A program made the position numbers and the translations under genes. Below, in pieces: positions 24,713-39,120 of a stretch of DNA of 64,000 bases (position 1 is its first letter; each line of letters opens with the position of its first letter). The DNA is from Pyxicephalus adspersus (Eukaryota; Chordata; Amphibia; Anura; Pyxicephalidae): NCBI RefSeq assembly GCF_032062135.1, contig NC_092869.1, positions 48,947,371-49,011,370 of the forward strand, read 5' to 3'. A model generated the notes under the pieces. The model saw only the letters and a program-made list of their open reading frames with translations, ran no database searches and was not told the origin of the DNA.

Positions 24713-24719
24713 CCCATCA

Positions 24720-26135
24720 CTGACTTACCATGCCTTGCTCTGCACTATGTGAATGTGACTATCTTAGCAGAGGCCGGGCTTTGCTTCCTCATGTCAGATC
24801 CTCCAGCAAGGAGAACAGAGATCAGAACAGTGGTGACCTCAACAAATCTCCTGAGACCAGCAGTCCGAGGCAATGGTGTCTTAGAAGATCTCACAGGACT
24901 ATAGCACAGTGACCAGGCATGCAGGAAAGAGGAAAGGAAAGAGGGAAGAAACATGGAGGAAGCTCAGGGAGACAGATACAGTATATATATGTAATATTAC
25001 ATCAAAACACAACAGGCATTCACATGAGCACTCCCAATAATGAACATAGCTTGACAGGTCCCCTTTACCCCCCTGAGCTAGGTGTCCCCTCCATAGGGGA
25101 GGTGCGCTCCTATGTTTCCTCATTCTGTGTGCCGTGCCGGCTGTGAACATGAAGAACAGTAAGAGGAGGTTACAGTCTTCACATAATGATGACCTTGTGT
25201 AGCCAAAACAAGTTACAACAAATCCGCAACCTTTAAAGTTTCATTCACCAACAAAGAACGCTCGTTCAGTATGGCTGGTGTGGAGCCAACGCCTTTCCTC
25301 ACCTGGCGTGGCTTTTATTTCACCATCAAAGCGCACAGGTGTCCCCGGTAATAGATGTTTACTGTAGGGCCCTTCCATCACATTGTAGTAATAGGTGCAC
25401 AATATCTATCATCCAGTTATCTGCTTCCCTACCTATCTTCACCCATCATTATTATTTATCTTGAATTGTTTGTTTTGCTTTCATGCATCTTTTTCAGGTG
25501 TTTGTGTTTATGCATTTTATACGTAGCAGAATGGGAAAGAAGAGAAAGTAGGGTAAATCTAATTAGGGGCCAAAAATAATGGCAATACACTCTATATAAT
25601 CAGACTGCATTTACATGGCCATTTCTAAGTTTGGATGAATGCTGAAGTTGTGGTGCACGCCATGTTGGTTCCCAACCTATGCCCACCCATAGGTAATAAT
25701 GTAGTGCTGCCGAATAGGAACCAGCACAGCGGGTGAGGCAAGGTGCCAGCCACTGGAGACTGCCCATGAACTGTTGCTCCCACTGGTCATCTGAACTGAC
25801 CCTAAGCTGGCATCTTATTTCAGAAGGTAGATGGTGACCCTGAATGATGCCTGAACAAAGAGGCCCTGTCTTTTTGGAAAAAACAGAAGATGGAGGCATT
25901 GCTAGGGGGGAGGGTGCTGAGATCTCTATAATAGGTAATACCTACCTGGAAATGGGCAGAATCACCAGTGCTGGACAGAGGAGGTTGGGGGCACCTATAG
26001 AGCATTCAGAAAGTAGGGGAAGTTATTTTACACTACCTTGGAGGGGGGCAGATATATACCTTAAAAACTGGACTTAATTCTCTATGATTGTGTATTTACA
26101 GTTGCAATTCAATCTCCAATCCCAAAATTCTGTAC
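24720..26135. other. No gene seen
   Basis: No exon, RNA gene or repeat recognised. Confidence 0.45.
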
Positions 26136-26137
26136 AT

Positions 26138-26385
26138 CAGTGTTTCCCAGGGATCCTCCAGGGGGCGCTAAGAGTTCCTGGGGCAATGAGCAGTTTGCCC
26201 CTCTCAGGTCAGTATAAGTGACCCCAATGATGTTTATGGCTATCTGTAAGGGTGACATTCTTCCCACTGGTCATCAATGTAAGAGGAATTCTTCCCACTG
26301 ACCCCCACAATAATATACTGTGATCTGTGGGTATAATAATTATAGGAGGGGTTCCTGAGACCTGAAAGTTATTTCCAGGGTTGTA
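26138..26385 (+). repeat. Dispersed repeat, family B (near-complete copy)
   Basis: Best preserved + strand copy: AGTGTTTCCCAGGGATCCTC, GGGCAATGAGCAGTTTGCCC, GGCTATCTGTAAGGGTGACA, TAAGAGGAATTCTTCCCACT, ATATACTGTGATCTGTGGGT, then TTATTTCCAGGGTT. Confidence 0.85.
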
Positions 26386-26389
26386 AAGA

Positions 26390-29055
26390 CTCACACCTTT
26401 AGTAAATCGTATTTTAGGATTCATTCGATCATTTCTCTCATACATGGAATCAAAAATATCATTCAAAACAAGATCAGCAAACTGAACACGGAATCCGATC
26501 AAAGTCCAAACAGAGCAACTGGAAATTTGCACCAAAATCCGAAGCAAGCAAATCATAGGGAGGAATGGAAGTGAGAACATGACAAGTTTCACATGATGAG
26601 GAATAGTTTCCAGCAAACCTCACTTCCAATAAACAAACAAGAGAGCGATGTAAGCGCCGTTCTTTAAGAATTCTAATTACATAATAGCTCTCATGGGAAT
26701 TTGTGTCCATCTCTCCTTTGAACAATTTTTTTTTCAGAGGACGCAGGTGAAATTCCGGAGCTTGCAATGTGCTCACAAATATTTGTTTCTGTCCTCTCAC
26801 AGCTGTGCATGGTCAGGTATTGGTCCAAGATTCCGTTTAGTGATCACAGATCAAACCAAAACAGCTATTCAAAGTGGAATTCAAGTTTCTTGCGTTACAA
26901 ATACATCATCCAGATTGAATGAATATAATTGAAGCCTTTATGCCAAAAAAGACAACCTGTCGCTGTAACTTGCTAAGACTGACTGCAAATCTGTGCAGCA
27001 CCATATGGAACCATTCTGCAATGCCATTCATTGTAAATGGAACCCCAGCACACCTTGCCAGCTGATCTGTGGGGCATCATACTGCAATGCATGACATGTG
27101 CCACGTCATGCGAGTGTTGCACAAAACTCATGCAACACTTTAATGCAATGCTGTGCAGAAAGTTGCCCACTGAATGGCTAGATATGAACCCTAATCTACT
27201 CCACTGGTGATTTTCTTCCACAATAAATTATAGTCATCATTCAACAAACATTACGTGTGCTCAGGCTCCAGCGGCACGTCCCTTAGGCGTGCACCATTGT
27301 GTTGGTCTGGGCTTGCAATACAGTATGGCAAAGAGTGACACTTGAAGCCATAAGACTGTTGGATTGAAGGTAATTAAAAAGTGAATAAGGGGATTTTCAA
27401 AAAGGTGCCCTAAAATATTAAGTGCAAACACAACTGGAAAGAAATAGTCGAATCAGAGAGCCGAAAGTGCTTGTTGGTTCATTTCAATATTCTTTCACAA
27501 GACTCGCAGCATCTAGGGTAATGACATTCAAGCTTTGCAATATAGAAACTATTTCCTTTTCTATAGGAATAACCAGAGCTGGCTTACCTTTTATTTTAGG
27601 AGCCAATAATTTGACAATTGATTAAACCCGTCACTAAAGACCAAAAGTATTCTGAGCCCTGAGGAAGCCCCGAAACGTTTGGCCTATTATTTTATCTTAC
27701 TCTTAATTATTTAGAATGGATCCTTGACTCCTATATCTGTGTTGCTAATATTCTTCCAAAGCTCCTAAAACTGCCTAGACATAAGAGCAAGAAGTAAAAC
27801 ACATTCTATGAACTTCAGAAGTTTTTGCTGGAGATACTCATGAAAGGCGATGGACCCCCGTATTGATGAAAGCATTGGGCTAATGCACAAACAACCCAAT
27901 TATAATCCAGCAGCCTGCCTAGGTGTGTCCGGCCTGTGCTTATTCTTCAAACCAGATGGAACTCAAAGTTTAAATCTACAATCACCGTGCTTTGCAGATC
28001 GAGTTCCACAAAGTCAGAAAGCCATCATGGTCAACGCTTTGAAAGGAATTACCGAAAATGCCATTTAGGAAACTCATTACATCTGGATTGTAAAAGAAAG
28101 AACACACGATACATTCTTCTATACCATTGTTTATATCCTGTTGTTGTTTTTTTCAGTCCAAGCTTCTTCAAATGGCTCTTTTTACACGGCACAATCAACA
28201 CCAAAAAAATGTTATATCATTTTAGATTACAGGAGTCCAAACCGTTTCTATTTACTTATGTCAACTAGTTCAAAGCAGGCTACACCCTATACTTTACCTC
28301 ACGTCAAGAGCTAAATTGGCCATAATGACTTAGCAAGTCTTAAATTACCTTGATTAGTGTAGCAATTTAGCAAACTTTTTCTTCTCTAAGTGTAAATCAA
28401 CTTTTACCTACGTATAGCTACAATACAAAGGAAAAAGAAATATTTTCGGTCTCTTGTGGCCTTGCAAAGGTTTTGATATATGAAAAGAGGGAAATTGTCA
28501 AACATTGAAAATGATCTAAGAAATGAATTGCGCTAGAATTAGTTTTCAAACCCTTTGGATGTTTTTTGACAAAAATTTGACGTGGCTTTTGGTTCTGGTT
28601 GGTGGGGATTCTGGGAAAGTTAGCCAAACTTGGTGTTGGTATTCAGAACTGGTAGAAGACCCAATTGTGGCATCCCATTGCCCCCACAAGACCTTCTTGC
28701 TTTTTTTGGCTAAGGTGGGAAGAAATAAATACAAAAACCCACCTTATTCTTTGCCCCTGGCAGCTGGCAAGGTCCAATGTCCAGGAATGTGGATGGGCCC
28801 TTGCCATCTTCCCGTACAATGCAAACAACACAACATATAACGCAAAGAAAGCAAAAATAATATTCAACTTAGTGAATAAGAACAAGCTATGTTCAGGTTA
28901 AATACTTTACCACGTAGAAGGAAAATTATAAATACAAGATTATGGCTTCACATGATTGGGAAATTAAAGATTAAAACACAGATTCACCTTACCAATTAGG
29001 TTAGTTGAACATTCACCTCACAAAGGGTTCTACTTCTTTAGTAAATAAGACCCAA
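26390..29055. other. No gene seen
   Basis: No exon supported. A short phrase at 27660-27690 (CTGAGGAAGCCCCGAAACGT) resembles a common frog repeat motif of the type CTGATGAAGC...GAAACG, but too little is visible to define an element. Confidence 0.4.
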
Positions 29056-29059
29056 TGCA

Positions 29060-29230
29060 TTGGAACTTAGTACTCTAGCATTACAGCACTAGGGTCCTAG
29101 GTTCAAACCTAGGCTAGGGATTTCCTTCTGCATCCCAAATATATTGTGATAGCTTAATAGCCTTCTCCAAAACTGGCCCTAAAATCTTTTTGGAGCATCG
29201 GACTATGGTAGGGTTATTAGACTGGGGGAT
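29060..29230 (+). repeat. Dispersed frog repeat, family C (diverged long copy)
   Basis: Order of phrases: GTCCTAGGTTCAAACCTAGG, ATCCCAAATATATTGTGATA, AACTGGCCCTAAAATC, GGACTATGGTAGGGTTATTA. These are diverged forms of an abundant frog repeat and pair with the inverted copy at 20880-21060. GGTTCAAACC resembles a tRNA B box, but no cloverleaf forms. Confidence 0.65.
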
Positions 29231-29886
29231 CTTCACCTTGGGCAATAGACATTAAATGGCTCCTGAAGGTTACAGAGGCTCATATCATGTCTAACCTATG
29301 CCAAAAGGCCCATTATTAACCCCATTATTTTACATTTTTAGGTCTTTTGCTTTATTTTTACCCAGTCCTGTTAGTAACAGTCTTCTAGTATGTGGGTGAC
29401 AACATTCACCCAGTGTACTTCATGTATGGAGGAGCAGTGTTGTCAGCCTAGGCCAGGGATACAAAGACCTTTCTCCACCCCTCCTCCTTCCCATAACATG
29501 GTTCTCAAATCCTCAAAGATAATTGGAATAACGTAGTGTATACAGAATGCACCATTGGAGGGGAGCACAGGAAGTTATCAGCTCATTTCTGATTTCCGAT
29601 TACAGACCATACGGGAGCAGATAAGTTAGTTTTAGGCACTAAAATGCTATTTGAAGTTGGAACACCTGAAGCTGCTGTCCTCCCTTCCATGTTTGGCTTT
29701 GTCCAATTGGTGTTGGACCCTCCAGCTGTTGGTGATAGCCAAGGTTCAATGTTCAGTCCATGTCCTGAATCCTTTGGTACATTTTCAAAGTTGGTATAGA
29801 GAACCCACAATACCTCCATATGGTGGTTACATTGGAAGTTACATTGGAAGCACCATTGACTTCCTTCTAATGCATCAGCTATGGCC

Positions 29887-29967
29887 TATTATTATTATTA
29901 ATATTATTAATAAACAGGATTTATATAGCGCCAACATATTGCGCAGCGCTGTACATTAAATAGGGCC
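29887..29967. repeat. Dispersed repeat, family C end
   Basis: A (TTA)n tract, then GGATTTATATAGCGCCAACA, TATTGCGCAGCGCTGTACAT and TAAATAGGG. Confidence 0.85.
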
Positions 29968-30885
29968 TATATTCTTATACCGAAGTCCCTTCTCCCTCCT
30001 CACAAGCCTCCTCCTAAATTTGGGTTCATGTTTATATCGAATGGTGAGCCAAAAATCTCCAATAGATGGGGTCCAACTGCCTTCCTCTATCTCTCAGTTT
30101 TGGTTTGAGAGTAACAGACTGCAAACAGCAAATTCCAGGCTGGTGGGTATTGTGTAACACATGAAAATAAAAGCCAGTATCCATCGTATCCAAAGCCACA
30201 AGCAGGCTGAACATTCCAGGATGATAATTGGATCCAGAGGACTATACGGATGTACATTTTTAGCACTGTTTGAGGGAGCTGACCATCTTCACATGCCATC
30301 CAAGACAAGGGGAACGATCCAGCTTGTGTCATCAGCTGGTGGAAACACTGAAAGAGGACGGAAAACTGAATTCCTTTTCGCGGTCAGAATGTGGCATTAA
30401 AAGTCGGTTTCCGCGTCATTCTGCTTGGCTGATGACTTCAAGAGGACCTGTCACTTTGGAACTGTTTTATTCAGGATTCGGTCTGATGCAAGTTATGACA
30501 TTTCTCTAAATAGGATTTACTTGCCAAATTGTCTGTTTGCACAGCTGTCTCTTTCCAAAGGCATGGCTTGGCACTCAGGTCCATGGAATTGGATTTAGGG
30601 CATCCCACCTGACACTACATTTTTCTTCAGCTAGTGCAATGAATTCATTTAGGAAGACCTGTGCTGATACAAATGTAATTGAACTCATTCTAATATTGCT
30701 GAATGTTTTGTTGTTATGCTGATTTGCAATAGGGCCACTCACATCTATAGGCTTAAAGTGGTTGGGTTTATATAAAGGTTTAAAGTACAAATTTACATTG
30801 ACAGCTGAAAATGTTTCAACTGTCTGACCTGCCAAAAAACGTGTAAATCTGTTCAGTCAACCTTCTCAATAAGTCAGACAATGCA
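29968..30885. other. No gene seen
   Basis: No exon or repeat recognised. Confidence 0.45.
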
Positions 30886-30889
30886 GCTA

Positions 30890-31140
30890 AACCAGCCTTA
30901 CTCAACATTTTTACCAAAGGAACCATTAAAACCTTGTTTAGGCCTCAAGGGACCCCTACGAAAACCAATTCATTTGGGATTAGTTGGAAAATTGCTCCTA
31001 CATTGGGGGTCAGCGGAGTTAAGCCCTCACCATTGTGGTCAGAATGCCAGCTAAAATTGACCCTGGTACTAAGCAGCAACCATCAAATGTCAGGCCAATC
31101 TACAACAGGTGAAGGAATCCCTGGAGGAATCCTGGTCAAG
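30890..31140 (-). repeat. Strongly diverged family-B-like repeat
   Basis: ACTCAACATTTTTACCAAAG followed by AGGCCTCAAGGGACCCCTAC parallels the inverted family-B start at 51392 (TTTCCCAACCTTTTTACCAT, then GTCCCCAGGGAACCCC). The rest does not match well, so this may be a relative rather than a member. Confidence 0.5.
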
Positions 31141-31323
31141 AATGTTATTAACTCTTTTTTATCCACTGCTGGTAAAACAATACAGCTTGGTCAAGGTATA
31201 ATCCAGTCTGTGATTGTATACCAGCAACCCAGCATAATAAAGCCTGATTGGCTTACAGCACTACCCGTTTTTTTCCATACGCCAAATCTTGCTGTGCAAA
31301 GAAATACAGTAGACTGACATTAA

Positions 31324-31601
31324 AGCTACGTACACACGTCCAATGGTCCTCACCTGATAATCGTCTCAGGGCCGATATTGGACGAGAATCTGGCGTGTGT
31401 ACATTGCCCTGTTGTCCATCATCTGAACGATCGGGGAGAGGGTGCAGCAGGGTGCCGCTCCATCGCTCCCCCCCTCCCCTCTGCATAGAGCAGATCAGTG
31501 CCGTATGTACAGTCCTCGTTCATGCATCGTGCAGCGCTAGTCATTGGAAAGGATTGTGAAAGATCCTTTCCAATGGCAATAATTGCACGTGTGTTTGCAG
31601 C
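31324..31601. mobile_element. TTAA-type MITE, family A copy 2
   Basis: A 278-bp element flanked by TTAA on both sides (31320-31323 and 31602-31605). The left end AGCTACGTACACACGTCCAA pairs with the right end, reverse complement GCTGCAAACACACGTGCAAT. The interior shares GGAAAGGATTGTGAAAGATC and an AGAGGGGAGGGG-type block with the copy at 41092-41416, which is in the opposite orientation, so these two form a subfamily. Confidence 0.85.
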
Positions 31602-31609
31602 TTAAGACC

Positions 31610-33395
31610 TTTCGATTTGGATTGGGGCTATTCAAACCTTGGATCAGAATTTGGAGTTCCAATCCAAAATTACTATATCTGCCATTGTCAGGTAGAGTAG
31701 GCTGCAAACTAATATACAGTAGCTGTTTTTCACAGGTATAAAAAATGTCATTTCTGACTTGGGAATTCCAGATCTGGTCATATTTCTTGAGTAAGCCAAC
31801 TGGTTGTGAATTTTTGACATCCGTCATGAAAACTATTGCAAATCTGTAAAATAACCAAGTACAGGTGCAGAACAATTACCTGTAATGAAAACAGATCAGG
31901 ACAGGTGAAAGGAGAGTTGCACCCTTTGAAAACAACTCCTTCCCCACTGACTGCAAAACATTTACAAACTTACAAACTTACAATACATTTTTGAATTGTT
32001 AATTTTGTTCATTCAAAGTAATAGTTTAATATTAGCTCAGCATATGTACTGCCTACGTCACATTACTTGCAGGATCCATGGGAAGTTTTTCTGTACCTGC
32101 TGAACATAGAAACACTGATGCTGCTACAACATCCAAAAACTAGTAAACTGCAATATATTCCACTTTTGTTTTTGGTTTAGCTATTTCTAGCCAGTGACAA
32201 AGGACTTTCTCCCATACACTAGGCTCACAATACAAAATGGCCCTCACTGTCCACCTCAGTGATCCCTGAAGAGCCCATAACTGATACAAGGCATCTTAAA
32301 CATGCTGGAAGGTCTGATATTTGTCTTACAAGTTAAGTCTGAAGGCTTTCACATTGAGCTATGAGCTTATAGAAAAATGTCTGGACACATTCTGTGTTTC
32401 CTGGGGCAACTTTTGGTGAAATGACAACAGGATTTTCAGTGGGTTACTGATTACCTTATCACTCTCTAATTGTATCCATCTAGATCCTTAACTCTACAAG
32501 AAATGGCATTTAAGTCATGAGAACACCCAAGATCTCGCCTAAGGCTTTAGTTGTTCCCCTCTCAGGATGGTCCCCGGCTATTAGCCGACAAAATGAGCTG
32601 GGTGGTTCACTTCGAGTCAGGTAACATCTAAAATACGGCCATAATCTTTTTTTCTTTTTTTTGTACTTTTTCTCCAGGAAATTGCACAACCCCCAATTAG
32701 GCATGAGTGATCTCTATCAGTCCTAAGTCATCAGTTGGGATGTTATATACTTTATTGCCCATTTACCCACCCTGGGACACAAATCCCTCTGGCTTTGTCC
32801 TCTTTACTTTTCCTTTTTCTAGGTTTGATGGTTTATTGGTTTCACTACTACTTTCATAAATAAATTGTAACAATACACAGAAATAGTATTTTTTTAATAA
32901 AAGCTCCACGTTTATTATCAAAAAGCCATCCTTGAGCTTCATCCAGTTGTTTTGGTAAAGTTGAGCTGATCATTGCACAACGTCTTGTGAAATCCATTAT
33001 TGTCCACCATTGAAATTTAGATGATATCTAGGAATTGCTATTAACCAACTCTACTTGTTACCCAATGTTGGCCATAGGAATCTGGTGGGGTAGAACACTC
33101 TAGTTGTAGTTTGTTGATATCATGAACCTTTTGTCAACGTGTGTTCAATTTGACAATGTTGTATGATCAAACATCACCAAGCCCAGGAACATAAAAAGAC
33201 AGGAAAACAAGAGCAGAGGTGAGATTTTGTGACTTTAGTTAATGATTTGTGGTGTGGCGTAGATTGTGCATTCACCATATGAGGTTTATATAGTCAATGG
33301 ATTGATCATTCAATAATCTGATTGTTTCACTATAAAACAATATTGACCTCATAAAGTTCTCTCTAAGTTGGTGTTTTCCCCAATCATGACATTTA
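31610..33395. other. No gene seen
   Basis: No exon supported and no element recognised. Confidence 0.45.
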
Positions 33396-33399
33396 TAAA

Positions 33400-33560
33400 A
33401 TAATTCTGATTTATTTGGGACTATCATAGGACAACCTTGGTGAAACAGCAAACCTAGAATGGATCTGGTCAAAAATTGGTGGTCAACCAAAAGCAAATAA
33501 GTTTAAAAAAAAATACCAGGTTTACTGGGTCACCCAGGTTCTCCTATGATAGAATATTTT
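33400..33560. mobile_element. MITE family D, diverged partial copy
   Basis: CAGCAAACCTAGAATGGATC, then CCAGGTTTACTGGGTCACCC and AGGTTCTCCTATGATAGAAT match the middle and right of the family-D copies at 45261 and 46433. The terminal CTGATTTATTAAAG motif is not preserved. Confidence 0.6.
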
Positions 33561-33714
33561 ATTATGACTTATATAGGTGTCCAGCCGATATCTAACTCCA
33601 AGTTTTCTCTTCATTCCCTGTCTCCCACCTCACTCCATCCAAAAGGTTTATTCTAAATGTAACTTCTAAATGTCTTCACCTAACAATTTTCATTTTGAAG
33701 GTGCAGGGAGTAGG

Positions 33715-33905
33715 CATGTGCGCCCCATACCTGCAAGTACCAGCTTTTACAAGGGGGTCTCCAACATGTGTTTGGGGGTACACAGAAGGTGGGCAATGGA
33801 CATGGCATTGCGGGAGGTCAGGGAGTGGATATGACCTATACCTACAAGTACCGCCATGTTTGCGGGTTTCCATCAAGGATTTGGGGGGCAGACAGCACAT
33901 GGGGT
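33715..33905. repeat. Diverged tandem duplication of about 110 bp
   Basis: ATACCTGCAAGTACCAGC at 33727 recurs as ATACCTACAAGTACCGCC at about 33838, each followed by a GGGGGTCTCCA / GCGGGTTTCCA block and a TTTGGGGG block. Two copies only. Confidence 0.6.
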
Positions 33906-33964
33906 GGTGTGTAAGGTCATAGGGGGGCCTACTCTGCTGTTGAACAATTGATTGTTTTTTCATC

Positions 33965-36900
33965 TAATAATACAATAATTTAAAAGATGAAAGCAGATCT
34001 TAAACACTGTAGCAGAGTGAATGTGAAGGTTTTAGTGTATTTTGGAAATACTCTTTTTACCTCTGTTCCACTTTTCTTCTCCCAGGTACCTAAAATTTTT
34101 ATTTCTTGAATGCCCTGTTGATAATTTCTGATTACGTTAACCCTGATGCCATGCAGCCTCTTACACTCGCCCCTGTGGGCATTACTTAAAGTTGACATAA
34201 AGTCCCTGAATGGCATACAGATAGGAACACTGACCAGGATGGGGTGGCAGTCCTGTTTATCTTCATACCATTTCCATACCAAATATAAAGGTGTTAGGTA
34301 TGACAGGCGACCTAGAATAATACTACAATGGAGGTGTAACTCATCCACAAATCTGTGAAGTCATTGACTCCATTGAACTCATTCATTGTATTTACATACA
34401 TGCCTGGAAAGTCATATCATAGTAATGTCTTTTCTTTTTACTTTGCCACATCCCAGGTCATTCCTTTTAGGACAAACTAAAACAGGCAAAACATAGCATT
34501 CCTGTCCAGTGAGCCTTCAGTCTGATTTTAAAACAGAGACCCAGTAATTACCTCAATTGTTTTGTATCCCAAGGCTAGGACAAGTCAATTTCAATGCTTA
34601 CACTCTTTTAGAGGATCTGGCTCATTGCAAAAAAACAAAAATTCCTAGGTTTGACCAGTCCTTGACATAATAGAGCCAATCATTCCAAACAATCAGCATT
34701 GGGAGCGGAGCTACTGTAAGTCCCAAGTTTTCAGAAAGTACAAGCCGTGTGAATATTGTTTGACTCCCAAATGTGAGATTGGTTAAATCAAGGAAAGGTG
34801 GCCATTCTTTTATAAATGGGAGACCGAAGGAGTTTGTCTTCTTCTTTGAGAAATTCATGATTTTTGTTGTGTTTACGTGGAAGTGATTGAGAAAGCATTG
34901 ATGATTTATAATGCCCAATGTGCTATAGCAATGGCTAGCCAGTTTTATTATGGAAAACATCAAATGGGAAGACAATTTTCTTTTTAGAACCAACACATGA
35001 CAAGCAAATGTCTTCTCGTATTACTGACATAAGATTGGTTCCATTACATCTACATTTTCTTACAATGAATGTGAGCCCATGTGAGTAAATACTGCAAATT
35101 AGAGAATGAATGATGGCTCAGCTTATTGGCCAATGGATTCCCATTGGATATTTTGCAATATTCATATAATAGATTCATTGATGAAGTTACATTGGGTCAT
35201 CCCATTATTTAAAGGCATTATCAGATATTCCTAATGTTTTCCAGCCAGCTGTTTGTAACAATTATGTTTGATAGTGGCTGCTGACTTTCTCAATAATTCA
35301 GTGCTGATTGGTTTGTATTTAGTGCTTTGTAAATTAAATAATAAGCCCCAAATCTTCATTATTAGATACCATCTATGTTTTCTAAGTGTGTGCTGCTGAA
35401 AATATGCAACAATAAACAACCAAGCAGCACAAGTTTCCATCAGGAATCAATGGAAAAGACTCAGATTTGTGTAATGGGGAAATATATATATAATATTTGC
35501 TGGTTGTGAAGATGGCACATTGTTTGTAGCAATGTTTAGATGAATAACGTAGATGAGTATTTCATAATTAGGTGGATTATTCATCTCAGTGAAATGATTT
35601 CACTGTGAAATTACTAAAAACCCTTAATTTTGCTCACCAAGAAGCTCAGGGAGAAGGGGGGGGTGAGGGGATATTATGTAGTTTATTTAGTGTTTTTTTG
35701 TATTGTTCTTTTTATGTCCATTTGATTGTTATATTTGTCTTCAATTATTCACAACGCTTTATTTTCTTCAGCATAGTTGAAAGAAGCTTATGTAAGGAGA
35801 TCAAGGCCAAGTTAAACCCTATTGTACCCTTAAAAATCTTTAAAAACACCTTAACTTCATTTTCTATATTGACGCAAATGTATTGTGCCAAGATCCCCCA
35901 ATTTTTGTGTTATTTTCAGGTAAACAATTCACCTACCCTTATGACTTAGTAGGTAAAAGAAAATCTCCCGCCCTACTATACCAAGCTACATACAACTACC
36001 ATGGTGGACAAACAATGACAAACAGCACGACTGGGGAATTTCAGATGGTATAAAATCTGCAAACGGGTGGGAACAAAAAGGTTCAAGAAACTGTACAAAG
36101 TGTGTAAAGGTGAAATAAAAACTGTTTTAAATATATTGCAGAGGAAATAAAATTGGCATTGTGTGCGTTACAGGAAGAACATGATCTAAACTCTTGGATG
36201 TGCTGAAAGCAGACAAGAATTGACATGTGCACATCAAAGTGGACCGGAGCGTGTGATCTGCCCAGATGTCACATGACCTCACACCTTCTACCTGAACCTT
36301 CTACTTTAGAACTTTCACAGAAACAAGAAGTATTTCCACTTAGAGCGGACGGGTTTAGTTCAGTTGGGAGTTGATGAGTTTAGAAGGCCAATAAATCTAC
36401 TGTTAGAACATCTTAAATTATAGGTGCATTTAGAAAGAAATATATAGGGATTATAAACTGTAAAGACCTGGTTCTTGGGGCCTATGTATTGCATCTATGG
36501 TGATCAAAGGTGAATAATATGCCCTTCCAGAAGAAATATTCAAAGAAAGCACACACATATAATATATGCAACACATACACAACAATTAGAGTGACCTTCT
36601 GTCTTCTGTCCTTCTTCTCATACAGAACCTTCCTAAAACCTTGCTTGGTAATCCACAGTTATGTGAGACAATGATTTCCTGAATTCTGTGGACTCTGGAG
36701 TATTAGGATCATTCTTTAGGTGATCATGTCGTTTTATGGTGACACGGACCCATTGGCCAGCTGTGGGTTACTCACAAGGTCCGGAGACTCTAGCAAGGTG
36801 ATAATGCCAAGATGAGACCGGTGAGGGGCGAGTCCGGAATACAGAAGTGAATCCTCAGTCTTATTAGTGGAAGATGCTATAAAATAAAGTTAGATGCTTT

Positions 36901-39120
36901 CTGCTTATGAGGATAGGCATGGGAGAGTGGGATGGGAGGGTTTGTTTGGGTTGCCAAAAGATGGACATAAATCTATGACAATATAAAGATGGGTGAAAAA
37001 TTGACATACTCCATGAAAAGATGCAAACAAAGGAAAGGAGGCAGGCAAAATACCAAACCTTATATTAGAAACCAAGCATTAAATGAAGAATACACATAGG
37101 GAAGGGACTAAACACTGGGGAAAACTGACAATAATGGCAGCCACACAAATGACAAATTTCAAGTCATTTTAACCACATTCAACCATCTTTAGCTGGCAAA
37201 ATGTCAAAGTGGATTCCTGAACATGGCACCACCAACAGTTCCTGGTGACACCCTAAATGATCCAAAGAGTTGGTTCTAGGTTGTCACTAACCATTTGGCT
37301 GTTTTTGTGATAGAATTTGCCTAAAAAACTTCCCAGTGTGCAGGGGGCATATTTATCGAGCTGTAGAAGGGCTGTGCCACCATATTTTTCTCTATGAACA
37401 GAATTCAGATAACGTCCCCCAACCCAACAACTAGGAATTCGTGAATGAGTGAAGAGTTTAGTAAGAAAGAGTTAGGTATACAGATTTCTGTGTGTGCTTC
37501 ACCATGAGAATAGGAATCCAATGGAGACAACTCAACAACGTCATCTCACCTCACGTTTATTCACATAGATGGAAAATGAGGCTCAATCTCACCAGAGACA
37601 CGAGCAGCAACGATATTCATCTTCTCGTGATCCAGTAAGCATTGGCTCCGAAATAAAGCAGTACCAGAACCAGGGATGGGCACTCATTTTCACCCAACTC
37701 AAGTTCACACTACTCAGAATATAAGGTCTCTGGCGTCTATGGGGATTCAACTAATGGGGTATGTAGGAGAAGAAGGGGAACACTGGGATTGGCCACAACA
37801 ACTCATCATATAGGTTATATCTCCAGTTCTCTTTAAAACCCAAATTTCCCCCTCTGACTGGAGGGCACCTTTAGCCGACAATGGTACTAGCATACTATGA
37901 AATATATCAGCTGTAATCAGTTGGGACGTGTGCTTGCTGAGAGCTTGTAACAAAATACAGCATAAATGGACAATATTGCATTTCGTCATCATTTTCAGAT
38001 ATTTTTCTTTGACAGATGTTCTAAGTTTCAGTTTTTGGCACCGGACTTTCCACAAGGGGAATTTTTGAACATAAACTGAACATGTTTAAGTGAGAAGATA
38101 TAGAGCTGTCCAAAAGCAACACTCCGCAAGGATCACACTTCAATGCGGGTTTGATCAGGACTGAACCCGCTGCCTGTGAACCAATAAATTATCAATGCAG
38201 GAACGCAGCACTGCCCAGCTGTTCAGATCGTGTTCATGTCATCTGATAAAAAGACGCACATGTGGCGTGACATATGGTGCATGCCGAGGACTTGGCACCG
38301 AGTCCGGCTCTGATTTGCAAATACTTTGCTCTTTCTGTAGATTTCCAGAACATTTTTCTGGCCTCCTAAAGTTTCACATTGAGGGATTCCTATGTAATAT
38401 ATATGTTAAATGTAAGTAAGAGCAATAATAAAGAGGCACTGTCACCTTATCAATGTAGTGCACAGCGGCATCGTTACCTATAAATGGTTCACCCCAAAAC
38501 CTCTATACCTTACCAGCCACAGCCCCCTTGGACTCAATTTATGTCAGCTCCCTCACTACTCCTCCATTGCTGGATATTGTGAAGAAGAAACAAATGCTAA
38601 GCCTTCTTTCCATGCATGGGCAAGGTGGGAATGTCCTTTAAAACCTGCCACTGACCTGCCAAATGCAACTGGTTTGGGTATTGAACAATCCTCACAACCA
38701 AAAGGTGAGTTGTCGAAGGGGTTGTTGGTCCACCTAACCCAAACTGGAATTCCAACTTGCCCTCACTACAGTACAGTGATGTTTATTAAGAGGCAATAAT
38801 TCTGATGAAAACGTTTCAACGTACCCATGCTGTATGCACTGTCAAAGCGGTGAATAACATGTTGTGGATAGTGGATATGTGTTGTGTATAGTGAATGAGT
38901 GATATGAGTTGTGAATAGTGAATAGAGAACAGAAGTTTTTTTTTTCAAACACCTTTTTTGCCAATTTGCAATGAAAGCCAGTCAGTCCGCCATGTTTTCC
39001 TCTTTCCGTATTCACAATTGTGGCTATAGTTACTGAAGACTAATTACTCCGCTCAAGTGTGAAATTGTCTTCTAACTTTTATAACTTTGGCATTACAGAA
39101 TATCAATCAGGTTTCTGATT
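33965..39120. other. Gene-free region
   Basis: No exon, RNA gene or clear mobile element. Sequence is AT-rich with no long tandem array. Short ORFs lack domains. Confidence 0.45.

Noticed and set aside
29060..29110. tRNA gene suggested by a GGTTCAAACC B-box-like motif
   Set aside because: No acceptor or anticodon stem can be drawn, and the surrounding sequence matches a dispersed repeat.
31253..31559. ORFs on both strands at 31253-31559
   Set aside because: They lie in the family-A MITE and have no transposase motifs.
33676..33963. 95-codon minus-strand ORF as a gene
   Set aside because: Covers a diverged 110-bp tandem duplication and shows no domain.
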